Below are positions 35,134 to 43,402 of a stretch of 64,000 nucleotides of DNA, piece by piece (the first letter of the stretch is position 1; every line of letters starts with the position of its first letter). The translations under genes and the position numbers were made by a program. Under the pieces are notes generated by a model that had not been told where the DNA came from, did not search any database, and worked only from the letters and a program-made list of their open reading frames with translations. The stretch comes from Crocinitomicaceae bacterium (GTDB taxonomy: Bacteria; Bacteroidota; Bacteroidia; Flavobacteriales_D; Crocinitomicaceae), in NCBI GenBank assembly GCA_030830785.1, contig JAURMI010000022.1, positions 227,901-291,900 on the forward strand, in the 5' to 3' direction.

Positions 35134-36720
35134 TTATTTTTCGAGTTGAAACTTGTTGTATTCTTTATGTTGAAGCAATTCTACCGCTTTTTGAAGAATT
35201 TCATTGGTCTGATTGTAAATTTGAAACATCTCATTGGTACCCCAAAGATCTTGCGCTATTACGGCTTTTAATCTCAATTTAAGCAGCGATTCAGAAATGG
35301 CGTATTGTTCAGCATTAAAGTTTAATTCTGGATCCTCGTTTTGAACATAATTAAAAAAATCGTCCATAAAGGCTTGATCTAAATTAAATTCACTTTTGAA
35401 TAATTCGATATTAGCGTATTTACTTTCAAGTGTTTTTCGATTTTTATTTACAAATTCAAAAGCATAGTTATTAACGTGCCCCCCACCTATTAGCGCAGCA
35501 AAATATGAAGAATTCTCTGTTGTATCTAAAGGAACAAATACGTCGGGCATAATGCCTCCACCTCCGTAAACTACGCGCTTTGTTTTTAGCGTGTTGAACA
35601 TCAGTGAATCCGGCATTTTAATGGAATCTTTTAGAAAAAACTCTCCATTCAAATAACGCTGATTTAAGTCATTTCTATAGGTTTCGTTGTCTTGATATGG
35701 CTTTTGTATATGACGCCCAGTTGGCGTATAGTAGCGTGCAATGGTAAGCCTAATTTCTGAACCATCGCTCAAAGGCATTGGGCGTTGTACAAGTCCTTTT
35801 CCATATGTTCTACGACCAACAATAAGTCCTCTGTCCCAATCCTGAATGGCACCCGAGAGAATCTCACTGGCACTGGCACTGTATTCATCAGTAAGTAAAA
35901 TTAACTGCCCTGATTCAAAAAGACCTTTTTTAGATGCTTTTAAATCTGTTCTTGGTTGAGCCCGACCTTCGGAATATACAATAAGTTTATTACCACTTAA
36001 AAATTCATCTGCGAGCTTATGTGCTGCGTCTAAGAGTCCACCACCATTTCCTTGCAAATCAAATATCAAGCTTTTCATTCCTTGATTTTTTAAAGAGGCT
36101 ATAGCATTTTGAACTTCTTGTAGGGTGGTACGAGAAAAGCTGTTGAGCTTAATGTATCCAATTTCCTTATCGATCATATAGGCAGCATCGACTGAAAACA
36201 CAGGAATCTTGTCTCTAGTTATCATAAAATCTAGGACTTTTCCTTTTCTATTTACAGAAACTTTAACCTTTGTTCCTAAATCACCCATTAATTTTTGACG
36301 CACATCATTGTTCTTAATTCCAATTCCAGCAACATTTTGCTCGTCAACCATAACAATTTTGTCTCCGGGTAGAATTCCCAACTTCTCCGAAGGGCCACCT
36401 GGAATTGTAGCCACAACACCTATAGTATCTTTGATTATTTGAAAGCGTATTCCAATACCGACAAAACTTCCATTTATTTGCATTTGTGCATCATCTAGAT
36501 CCTCTTTTGGGATATAGGTACTATGGGGGTCAAGTTCCTCTAAAAGCGCAACAATGGCTGCTTCTGCTAATTGATTGGCATTAGGTTCATCAACATAGTA
36601 TCTTTCTACACTATAAACTACCTCCGATAACTTTCGAGCTGCATTTGCAGCCTGATCAGTTTGTTGAGAATGAACAAGTAGATTTATCACACAACTTACC
36701 AATAATAATAAATGACGCAT
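35134..36720 (-). CDS. ctpA: C-terminal processing peptidase, S41 family
   Basis: A 528-residue exported protease with signal peptide (MRHLLLLVSCVINLLVHSQ). A helical N-terminal segment with ELDPHSTYIPKEDL precedes a PDZ domain (SFVGIGIRFQ ... GDKIVMVDEQNVAG). The S41 catalytic core includes YIKLNSFS, FDLQGNGGGLLDAA, the Ser in LTDEYSASASEILSGAIQDW and the Lys in RTYGKGLVQ. It trims periplasmic or outer-membrane proteins at the C-terminus. Its own promoter lies 20 nt upstream and it shares its transcript with ettA. Confidence 0.93.
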   Translation of the reverse strand: MRHLLLLVSCVINLLVHSQQTDQAANAARKLSEVVYSVERYYVDEPNANQLAEAAIVALLEELDPHSTYIPKEDLDDAQMQINGSFVGIGIRFQIIKDTIGVVATIPGGPSEKLGILPGDKIVMVDEQNVAGIGIKNNDVRQKLMGDLGTKVKVSVNRKGKVLDFMITRDKIPVFSVDAAYMIDKEIGYIKLNSFSRTTLQEVQNAIASLKNQGMKSLIFDLQGNGGGLLDAAHKLADEFLSGNKLIVYSEGRAQPRTDLKASKKGLFESGQLILLTDEYSASASEILSGAIQDWDRGLIVGRRTYGKGLVQRPMPLSDGSEIRLTIARYYTPTGRHIQKPYQDNETYRNDLNQRYLNGEFFLKDSIKMPDSLMFNTLKTKRVVYGGGGIMPDVFVPLDTTENSSYFAALIGGGHVNNYAFEFVNKNRKTLESKYANIELFKSEFNLDQAFMDDFFNYVQNEDPELNFNAEQYAISESLLKLRLKAVIAQDLWGTNEMFQIYNQTNEILQKAVELLQHKEYNKFQLEK

Positions 36721-36740
36721 AAAATCGATTTTTAGATTTA

Positions 36741-36748
36741 CAAAAATA
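36741..36748 (-). promoter_or_regulatory. Predicted -7 element of ctpA-ettA (TATTTTTG)
   Basis: Perfect TAnnTTTG on the minus strand, 20 nt before the ctpA ATG, divergent from the element of the DUF2459 gene. Confidence 0.55.
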
Positions 36749-36779
36749 AGTACTCATTATTTTAATAATGCAGAAAGTT

Positions 36780-36787
36780 TAACTTTG
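36780..36787 (+). promoter_or_regulatory. Predicted -7 element of the DUF2459 gene (TAACTTTG)
   Basis: Perfect TAnnTTTG, 10 nt before the ATG at 36798. The ctpA/DUF2459 intergenic region is only 77 bp and serves both strands. Confidence 0.6.
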
Positions 36788-36797
36788 TTATACACAG

Positions 36798-37535
36798 ATG
36801 AAAGAAAAAAATAAAACCCAACCCTGGTTTAAAAAACCGAGAACTAAGAAAACCTTTAAAATTGTAAAGAAATTTCTCGGATATTTCTTTACAATTCTTG
36901 GTTCTGCAATATTGCTCTATGCGATTTGCGCCTTTTTATTATCGAGAATTGGCGTGGCAGGAAAAATAGATAAAAAAGGCCCAATTGAAATTTATATTAT
37001 GCAATCTGGGGTCCACACAGATTTTGTATTGCCAGCGCGCAATCATATAAAAGATTGGAATAGAGATTTCCCTATTGAAAACACTGCTTTTAAAGATAGT
37101 ACGAGTACTTTATTATCCGTTGGTTGGGGTGATAAGGAATTTTATATGAATACTCCTGAATGGTCGGATTTAACGTTTAAAAATGCGATAAGCATTCCTT
37201 TTGGGATTGGGCCTTCGGCTATTCATGCAATTTATTATCAAAAATTACCAGTTGATAGACTAAAAGTTAAATTACGACTTAGTGAAAGACAGTATAAAAA
37301 ACTGGTTCATTATATTGAAAATACATTAATTTACGAAGACCAAAAAACAAAATTATTAGAACCCACTATGGCGGGCGTTGTTCATGGAAATGATGCTTTT
37401 TATGCTGCCAAAGGAAGCTATAACATGTTCAAAACTTGCAATACATGGATAAATAATGGTTTAAAGGAATGTGAACAAAAAGCAAGTTATTGGACGCCAT
37501 TCCCAGGAGGACTTTTCTACCAATATGACAAATAA
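36798..37535 (+). CDS. DUF2459 / TIGR02117 family membrane-anchored protein
   Basis: 245 residues: a lysine-rich cytoplasmic N-terminus, one membrane helix (FFTILGSAILLYAICAFLL), then an extracytoplasmic domain. The domain starts IEIYIMQSGVHTDFVLPARN, continues with SVGWGDKEFYMNTPEW, and ends with GSYNMFKTCNTWINNGLKE. These are the DUF2459 signatures; members were first noted near urease genes in other bacteria, but none are here. The invariant-looking His in GVHTD and Cys in TCNTW recall the His-then-Cys order of permuted papain-like hydrolases; this is my inference. The following hydrolase gene starts 11 bp before its stop. Confidence 0.82.
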   Translation: MKEKNKTQPWFKKPRTKKTFKIVKKFLGYFFTILGSAILLYAICAFLLSRIGVAGKIDKKGPIEIYIMQSGVHTDFVLPARNHIKDWNRDFPIENTAFKDSTSTLLSVGWGDKEFYMNTPEWSDLTFKNAISIPFGIGPSAIHAIYYQKLPVDRLKVKLRLSERQYKKLVHYIENTLIYEDQKTKLLEPTMAGVVHGNDAFYAAKGSYNMFKTCNTWINNGLKECEQKASYWTPFPGGLFYQYDK

Positions 37536-38349
37536 TTTTTGGGTCATTATTTTATTCATGTTCTATTCACATTTTGAGTCAGTGGGCCAAGAATTACTTG
37601 TATTTATAAATGGTTATAGGGGTCCAAAGCACGATTTAGAACTTCCCAATAATCAATTACATTTTAAGGATCCCAGCGGATATTGGTATAAGCTAGACGA
37701 TACCATAATTGGGCGCTTTAAAAATACTAGTGCTGTATATTTTGATGCGCATCACCCCTTAAGCACTTCAACACATAGAACCAAATTAAGGGTGGCTAAA
37801 TCCTATTTTTTCTCCAGATTTTGTTGGCTTAGAAAAGAAAGTCGTTGGGTACTGAACAAAGAAATCAATGAGAATGGATTTCAACAACGGGTTGAAAATG
37901 GCCGTTTGGCTGGAATGGAGCTTAGAAAATACCTGCTCGCCCACCCAACAAATCAAATTCATTTTGTGTGTCACAGTATGGGCTACGCCTACATGTTGGG
38001 AATGATCGATGTGTTAGCCGAAGAAAATTCTTTTGGCAAAGCGCTCATTTTATCTCCAGAAGGTGCAAATACGCAAGGCAGAGATTGGTCATTATTTGAA
38101 GAAGTCTGGCAATATGGTGCTCGCGCCGATGAGCCTAAAGCCCATCCTATTTTTTGGCAAGATGGCATTGCACCTCAACAAGCCCTCGTGGGTATTGATC
38201 TATTACCATCAGGTACAAAGGGAGGCCGCGTATACATTCCAGATAGCTACCCACGAAATCATTTGGGTTTTATCAAAAGTCACCACTTAGCCTACTACCA
38301 ATGGTTTGAATTAATTCAGCCTGGAGATTTTGGGTATTTTACTCAGTAG
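37525..38349 (+). CDS. Exported alpha/beta hydrolase, lipase-like
   Basis: About 274 residues from ATG 37525, which begins a signal peptide (MTNNFWVIILFMFYSHFESVGQ). An in-frame ATG at 37471 would add 18 polar residues inside the preceding gene. The mature protein opens ELLVFINGYRGP, the usual first strand and oxyanion loop. The nucleophile elbow is HFVCHSMGYAYMLG (Ser in CHSMG). A C-terminal GFIKSHHL may hold the catalytic His. The substrate is unknown. It overlaps the DUF2459 gene by 11 bp and is probably translated with it. Confidence 0.8.
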   Translation: MTNNFWVIILFMFYSHFESVGQELLVFINGYRGPKHDLELPNNQLHFKDPSGYWYKLDDTIIGRFKNTSAVYFDAHHPLSTSTHRTKLRVAKSYFFSRFCWLRKESRWVLNKEINENGFQQRVENGRLAGMELRKYLLAHPTNQIHFVCHSMGYAYMLGMIDVLAEENSFGKALILSPEGANTQGRDWSLFEEVWQYGARADEPKAHPIFWQDGIAPQQALVGIDLLPSGTKGGRVYIPDSYPRNHLGFIKSHHLAYYQWFELIQPGDFGYFTQ

Positions 38350-38375
38350 GAATTAACATTTCAGCACAATATTTC

Positions 38376-38383
38376 TAACTTTG
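38376..38383 (+). promoter_or_regulatory. Predicted -7 element of murB-pheT (TAACTTTG)
   Basis: Perfect TAnnTTTG, 8 nt before the murB ATG. Confidence 0.6.
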
Positions 38384-38391
38384 GCTATTCA

Positions 38392-39426
38392 ATGCAGCAG
38401 AGTTACAATTTAAAATCCTATAATACCTTTGGTATTGACGCATCGGCAACTTATTTGGAGCCGTTTTCGTCGATTGACACCCTAGAAAAGCTCCTAAAAA
38501 AGTATGAGGGTAAAGCACTTTTGGTCATTGGCGGTGGTAGCAACATCCTTTTGACTGCGCCTTTTGATGGACTGGTTTTGCATAATTGCATGAAAGGAAT
38601 TGAATTAATCGAGGAAGATGAAACATCATATTTAGTTAGAGCTGGTGCTGGTGAAAATTGGCATGAGTTTGTGCTACATTGCATCGAAAACAATTGGGCA
38701 GGGCTTGAAAATCTATCTCTGATACCTGGTTCGGTTGGTGCTAGCCCCATGCAAAATATAGGTGCCTATGGTGTGGAAATCAAAGATGTTTTTCATACAC
38801 TTGAAGCTTACCACATTTCGAGCGGTGAAATACACCATTTTAATCATGCGCAGTGTCAGTTTGCCTATCGAGAGAGCGTTTTTAAAAGAGCTTTGAAGGG
38901 CCAATATATCATATTAAATGTCACCTTCAAACTCTCAAAAATTGCCCAACTCAAAACCACTTACGGCGCCATTAAAGAGGCTTTGCAAGACAATGGAATC
39001 ACGCAACCCACCATAAAGGATGTCTCGAATGCTGTCATTGCAATTAGGCAATCCAAACTACCCGACCCTAAAGTCTTGGGTAATGCGGGCAGTTTCTTTA
39101 AAAACCCGGTAATTGATCGCAGTCAATTTGAGCAACTTCAAAAAGAGTTTGCCCAAATGCCTCATTATGATGTCTCGGACACTGAAGTGAAGTTAGCTGC
39201 GGGTTGGTTGATTGAAAATGCAGGTCTCAAAGGTTTCCGAAAGGGAAATTGTGGGGTCCATCAAAAACAAGCCCTTGTTTTGGTAAACTACGGTGGAAGC
39301 ACAGGGCAAGAAATTCTGGAGTTGTCCAATAATATTATAGAAAATATCCAAGCAAAATATGGCATAAGCCTAGAACGCGAGGTCAATATTATCCCTTCAA
39401 ATGAAAGTATCATACAATTGGCTTAA
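38392..39426 (+). CDS. murB: UDP-N-acetylmuramate dehydrogenase
   Basis: Flavoenzyme that reduces UDP-GlcNAc-enolpyruvate to UDP-MurNAc in peptidoglycan synthesis. The 344-residue protein has LKSYNTFGIDASA at the N-terminus, FAD motif VIGGGSNILLT, LSLIPGSVGASPMQNIGAYGVEI, FAYRESVFK, and NAGSFFKNPVI with the catalytic Ser region. The C-terminal GVHQKQALVLVNYGGSTGQEI is the third domain. It has its own promoter and overlaps pheT by 26 bp. Confidence 0.96.
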   Translation: MQQSYNLKSYNTFGIDASATYLEPFSSIDTLEKLLKKYEGKALLVIGGGSNILLTAPFDGLVLHNCMKGIELIEEDETSYLVRAGAGENWHEFVLHCIENNWAGLENLSLIPGSVGASPMQNIGAYGVEIKDVFHTLEAYHISSGEIHHFNHAQCQFAYRESVFKRALKGQYIILNVTFKLSKIAQLKTTYGAIKEALQDNGITQPTIKDVSNAVIAIRQSKLPDPKVLGNAGSFFKNPVIDRSQFEQLQKEFAQMPHYDVSDTEVKLAAGWLIENAGLKGFRKGNCGVHQKQALVLVNYGGSTGQEILELSNNIIENIQAKYGISLEREVNIIPSNESIIQLA

Positions 39427-41827
39427 AAATTATCTCGATTTCAATTATAGCCCACAAGAGCTAAGTGAAATACTGACCCAAACCGGCTTAGAAGTAGAGG
39501 GTATTGAACCTATTTTAGAAATTCAAGGTGGCCTTACCGGCGTTGTGATTGGTGAAGTGCTTAGCTGTGAACAACATCCTAATGCAAATAAATTAAAGAT
39601 TACCAAGGTTTCGATTGGTGCAGATAGCCCGCTTCAAATTGTATGTGGTGCACCCAATGTGGCTGTAGGGCAAAAAGTGGTGGTTGCAACAGTAGGTGCA
39701 AAATTATATCCTCAAGTGGATCAAGTATTTGAAATTAAAAAAGCTAAAATACGCGGGGTTGCATCTGAAGGCATGCTATGTGCAGAAGACGAACTCGGAC
39801 TTGGAGAAAGCCACGATGGTATTATTGTTTTAGAGCCATCCTCTCCTGTTGGCAAACCTGCCTCAGACTTTTTCAAACTCGAAAATGACTTCCAATTAGA
39901 AATTGGCCTGACCCCTAACCGTTCTGATGCTTTAGGGCATATTGGTGTTGCCCGAGACATAAAAGCTGTATATAATCTTAAGGCAACGCAGAAATTAACA
40001 CTTCAGTTACCCGATTTTCCAAATTTGGACAATTCAAAATTACCTCAACTCGATATCCAAATTCAAGATTTAGATGGTTGCAAACGATATTTTGCAATTG
40101 GCATCAATGACATCAAGGTTTGTCCATCACCTAAATGGCTTCAAAATCGACTTAAAGCAGTTGGATTAAAACCCATAAACAACATCGTAGATATAAGTAA
40201 TTTCGTTCAAAGGGAGCTCGGTACTCCACTTCACATTTTTGATCGAAATCAATGTGGTACTAAAATTAATGTAAGGTGTGCAAAGCCTAATGAGACTTTT
40301 ACGGGGCTTGACAATACAAACTACAAACTTGCCGGACATGAATTAGTTATAGCAAATGGCGAGCACATTTTATGTTTGGCAGGAATTCTTGGCGGCGCAA
40401 AAAGTGGTGTTACAGAAAAAACAACCAATATTCTTATTGAGTCTGCACTATTTGACCCAGTTAGAATAAGAAAAGGTGCGCGTCAACACGGTTTAAACAC
40501 GGATGCTTCTTTTAGATTTGAACGCGGGGTTGATCCTGAACTTACCCTATCTGCTTTGCAGCGCTGTGTTTCACTCATTTTAGATTCTGTAGGAGGAAAT
40601 TTGGGTAGTTCTACATTTAAATTTAATGGCGAAGTGCCCAAAGCTATTGAATTATCCTTAAAAAAATCTGAAATCACAAAGTTGATTGGCAATGAAATTG
40701 CTACTCATATTATACAGCAGATTTTAGATGATTTAGATTTTCAAACCTTAGCATTTGAAAAAGACATTTGGAAACTAAAAGTGCCAACTTATCGCGTTGA
40801 TGTTACAAGAGCCGTAGATGTAATTGAAGAAATTGCGAGAATCTACGGACTCAACAATATTCAAATACCTGAGAAATGGAATTTCAGCATTGGCTTAAAA
40901 AACGAGGCTGCAACGGAAATTCAGAAAAGTTCACTGGCTGAATTCTTAGTGGGTAGAGGATATTATGAAGCCTGGAATAATTCTTTAACGAAGAAACAAT
41001 ACACCAAGTATTTCGATCAATCTCCAATGCTACCTGTAAGCATTATCAACCCTTTAAGTCAAGACCTTGAGCACCTAAGACAATCCCTACTTTTTGGACT
41101 ATTAGAAAATTTGCAATACAACCAAAACAGACAATTGAGCAACATTCAATTATTTGAATTTGGACAAGTGCATCATCAAATTGATTCAAAACGCAATGAA
41201 CATGAAAAATATGCCCTTATTTTAATGGGTAAACAGCAGACTGATAATTGGAATTTAAAGGAAAACTCGCATAATTTCTTCAGCCTTAAAAAAGAGGTCT
41301 ATGCTATTTTAGAGCGCCTTGGATTAAATAAACTAGCCGTAGAAACTACTTTAGAAAATGATATATTTGAGTATGGACGTGAAATTAACGCTAATGGACA
41401 TGCGCTTGTTCAATATGGCGAAGTCAAATTAGATATACAACAAGATTTTGACATTAAAAGCAAAGTTTTTTATGCTGAATTTAATTGGAAGGCACTTTGT
41501 GATGAAATGCAGAATCAAACCATAAATTATGTAGAGGTAGCAAAAACTTTTGCTGTTCGCCGAGATTTGTCCCTACTCATCGACCAACATATTGAATATT
41601 CGGATTTAATTCAATCGGCATTGAATGCAGAGCGGAAATTACTCACCAATATAGAACTCTTCGATGTCTATGAAGGAAAGAACTTGCCATCTGCAAAAAA
41701 ATCATATGCCCTGGCATTTTATCTGCAAGATAAAACACAAACTTTAAGTGAGTCACAAATTGAAAAAGCGATGCAACGTATCTTAGGTGCCTTACAAAAA
41801 GATTGTTCGGTGAGTTTAAGACAATAA
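39401..41827 (+). CDS. pheT: Phenylalanyl-tRNA synthetase beta subunit
   Basis: 808 residues in the bacterial PheT order: start MKVSYNWLKNYLDF, tRNA-binding OB domain (VVIGEVLSCEQHPNANKLKI), B3/4 editing domain (QLEIGLTPNRSDALGHIGVARD then KPINNIVDISNFVQRELGTPLH), B5, the catalytic-like core with VDVTRAVDVIEEIARIYGL, and the C-terminal ferredoxin-fold anticodon-binding domain (FAVRRDLSLLID). Its partner pheS is not in the window. The start lies 26 bp inside murB. It converges on the arginine decarboxylase gene. Confidence 0.97.
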   Translation: MKVSYNWLKNYLDFNYSPQELSEILTQTGLEVEGIEPILEIQGGLTGVVIGEVLSCEQHPNANKLKITKVSIGADSPLQIVCGAPNVAVGQKVVVATVGAKLYPQVDQVFEIKKAKIRGVASEGMLCAEDELGLGESHDGIIVLEPSSPVGKPASDFFKLENDFQLEIGLTPNRSDALGHIGVARDIKAVYNLKATQKLTLQLPDFPNLDNSKLPQLDIQIQDLDGCKRYFAIGINDIKVCPSPKWLQNRLKAVGLKPINNIVDISNFVQRELGTPLHIFDRNQCGTKINVRCAKPNETFTGLDNTNYKLAGHELVIANGEHILCLAGILGGAKSGVTEKTTNILIESALFDPVRIRKGARQHGLNTDASFRFERGVDPELTLSALQRCVSLILDSVGGNLGSSTFKFNGEVPKAIELSLKKSEITKLIGNEIATHIIQQILDDLDFQTLAFEKDIWKLKVPTYRVDVTRAVDVIEEIARIYGLNNIQIPEKWNFSIGLKNEAATEIQKSSLAEFLVGRGYYEAWNNSLTKKQYTKYFDQSPMLPVSIINPLSQDLEHLRQSLLFGLLENLQYNQNRQLSNIQLFEFGQVHHQIDSKRNEHEKYALILMGKQQTDNWNLKENSHNFFSLKKEVYAILERLGLNKLAVETTLENDIFEYGREINANGHALVQYGEVKLDIQQDFDIKSKVFYAEFNWKALCDEMQNQTINYVEVAKTFAVRRDLSLLIDQHIEYSDLIQSALNAERKLLTNIELFDVYEGKNLPSAKKSYALAFYLQDKTQTLSESQIEKAMQRILGALQKDCSVSLRQ

Positions 41828-41860
41828 CAGGAAATTAAAGTTCGGCTTTACGCGTATTGA

Positions 41861-43258
41861 CTATTTCTCGTACCCCAATATTTTAAGGTAATCTTGCGCT
41901 GTTTGCTCAATACTAAATACCTCAGTTTGAATCTTACCATTTTCATCGCGTGTGATGAGAATATGTTTGGGTTCGGGTATGAGACAATGTTTTAATCCAC
42001 CAAAACCACCTATGGTTTCTTGATAAGCCCCGGTGTTAAAAAAACCAATGTATTGGGGGTTGTTTTTATCAAACTTGGGCAAATAAATGGCATTTGAGTG
42101 TTGTTCGGAATTATAATAGTCATCAGAATCACAAGTAAGCCCACCTAACAACACCCTTTCATAATCATCGTTCCATCGGTTGATCGGAAGCATTATAAAA
42201 CGCTGATTTATCGCCCATGTATCGGGCAGATTAGTCATGAAGGAAGAATCAATCATGTTCCATTTTTCGCGATCATTTTGTTGTTTTTGATGCAAAACAC
42301 TAAAAATAGCGCCGCCACTTTCACCAACTGTAAAAGATCCAAATTCTGTGAAAATATTAGGTTCTGGTATGTCATTGTCTTGACAAACACGCTTAACTTG
42401 AGTGAGGATTTCACGTACCATGTAAGCATAATCAAAATCAAATGCCAAAGATTTTTTTATTGGAAAACCACCACCAATATTGAGCGAATCTAATTCAGGA
42501 CATAATTTTTTTAAATCGGAATAAACGCGTAAACACTTGGTGAGTTCATTCCAGTAATAGGCTGTATCATTGATGCCTGTATTGATAAAAAAATGAAGCA
42601 TTTTTACCCTTACACGTGGATTCTCCTTGAGAATAGCTTTGTAAAATGGTACAATTTCACGATATCTTATGCCAAGACGAGATGTATAAAATTCAAATTT
42701 AGGTTCCTCCTCAGAAGCAATGCGAATACCAATATTTAGCTCCTTGGTGGTCAATTCAATAAGCTGTTTTAATTCATCAATATTATCCACAACAGGCACC
42801 ACACGAAGTTGATCATCTTCAATAAGTTGAGCAATTTTCTCTACGTACAATGGAGGTTTGTATCCATTGCAAATCACATAACTCTGCGGCTTTAATTTTC
42901 CTTCTTTTTGTAGGCTTTGAACAATATCGAGATCAAAGGCTGAGGATGTCTCAATATGAACATCGTTTTTTAACACTTCATCGAGCACAAAAGCAAAATG
43001 AGAACTCTTGGTGCAATATGAATAATAGTATTTGCCCTGGTAGCCCAAATTCATGATTGCCTCTCTAAACCACCCTTTGGCCCTCTGAATATTATTGGAA
43101 ATTTGTGGGAGGTAATGAAATTTTAAGGGTGTGCCATGCTCGTGCACCAAACGCATTAGATCGATTCCATGAAAAAACAACCTATCCTCTCTCAAAAAAA
43201 ATTCATTTTGAGGAAAATCAAAAGTTTGTTCGATGAGGTCGATATATTTTGTTCTCAT
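41861..43258 (-). CDS. speA: Arginine decarboxylase (PLP-dependent, Bacteroidota type)
   Basis: A 465-residue fold type III PLP decarboxylase. Features are YYYSYCTKSSHFAFVLDE, whose Lys is the expected PLP anchor, HIETSSAFDLDIVQSL, a glycine-rich LNIGGGFPIKKS for phosphate binding, and IFTEFGSFTVGESG. The sequence matches the shorter proteins annotated as arginine decarboxylase throughout Flavobacteriales. It probably makes agmatine for polyamine synthesis. Diaminopimelate or ornithine specificity cannot be fully excluded. A 76-nt leader with a small hairpin is predicted. Confidence 0.88.
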   Translation of the reverse strand: MRTKYIDLIEQTFDFPQNEFFLREDRLFFHGIDLMRLVHEHGTPLKFHYLPQISNNIQRAKGWFREAIMNLGYQGKYYYSYCTKSSHFAFVLDEVLKNDVHIETSSAFDLDIVQSLQKEGKLKPQSYVICNGYKPPLYVEKIAQLIEDDQLRVVPVVDNIDELKQLIELTTKELNIGIRIASEEEPKFEFYTSRLGIRYREIVPFYKAILKENPRVRVKMLHFFINTGINDTAYYWNELTKCLRVYSDLKKLCPELDSLNIGGGFPIKKSLAFDFDYAYMVREILTQVKRVCQDNDIPEPNIFTEFGSFTVGESGGAIFSVLHQKQQNDREKWNMIDSSFMTNLPDTWAINQRFIMLPINRWNDDYERVLLGGLTCDSDDYYNSEQHSNAIYLPKFDKNNPQYIGFFNTGAYQETIGGFGGLKHCLIPEPKHILITRDENGKIQTEVFSIEQTAQDYLKILGYEK

Positions 43259-43306
43259 AGTTGAATTAAATTCACAATAACTTTATACGTTAAAAGCTCG
43301 ATTTTT

Positions 43307-43321
43307 GTTACGCACTGTAAC
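43307..43321 (-). promoter_or_regulatory. Small hairpin in the predicted speA leader
   Basis: GTTAC, five bases, GTAAC: a perfect 5-bp inverted repeat between the predicted speA promoter at 43335 and the ATG. Too weak for a terminator. It could be an operator or an RNA control element. Confidence 0.3.
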
Positions 43322-43334
43322 TTAAAAATTTGTG

Positions 43335-43342
43335 CAAAAATA
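43335..43342 (-). promoter_or_regulatory. Predicted -7 element of speA (TATTTTTG)
   Basis: Perfect TAnnTTTG on the minus strand, 76 nt before the speA ATG. Confidence 0.5.
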
Positions 43343-43378
43343 GTGCATTTTTTAAGGAACTCAAGCAACATTAAATAG

Positions 43379-43386
43379 TACTTTTG
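43379..43386 (+). promoter_or_regulatory. Predicted -7 element of uvrD/pcrA (TACTTTTG)
   Basis: Perfect TAnnTTTG, 16 nt before the helicase ATG at 43403. Confidence 0.6.
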
Positions 43387-43402
43387 ACTACAGCTTTTTT
43401 TC

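Noticed and set aside
41836..41850. TAAAG-TTCGG-CTTTA hairpin between pheT and speA
   Set aside because: Only 5 bp, AT-rich and without a T-run; too weak to call a terminator.
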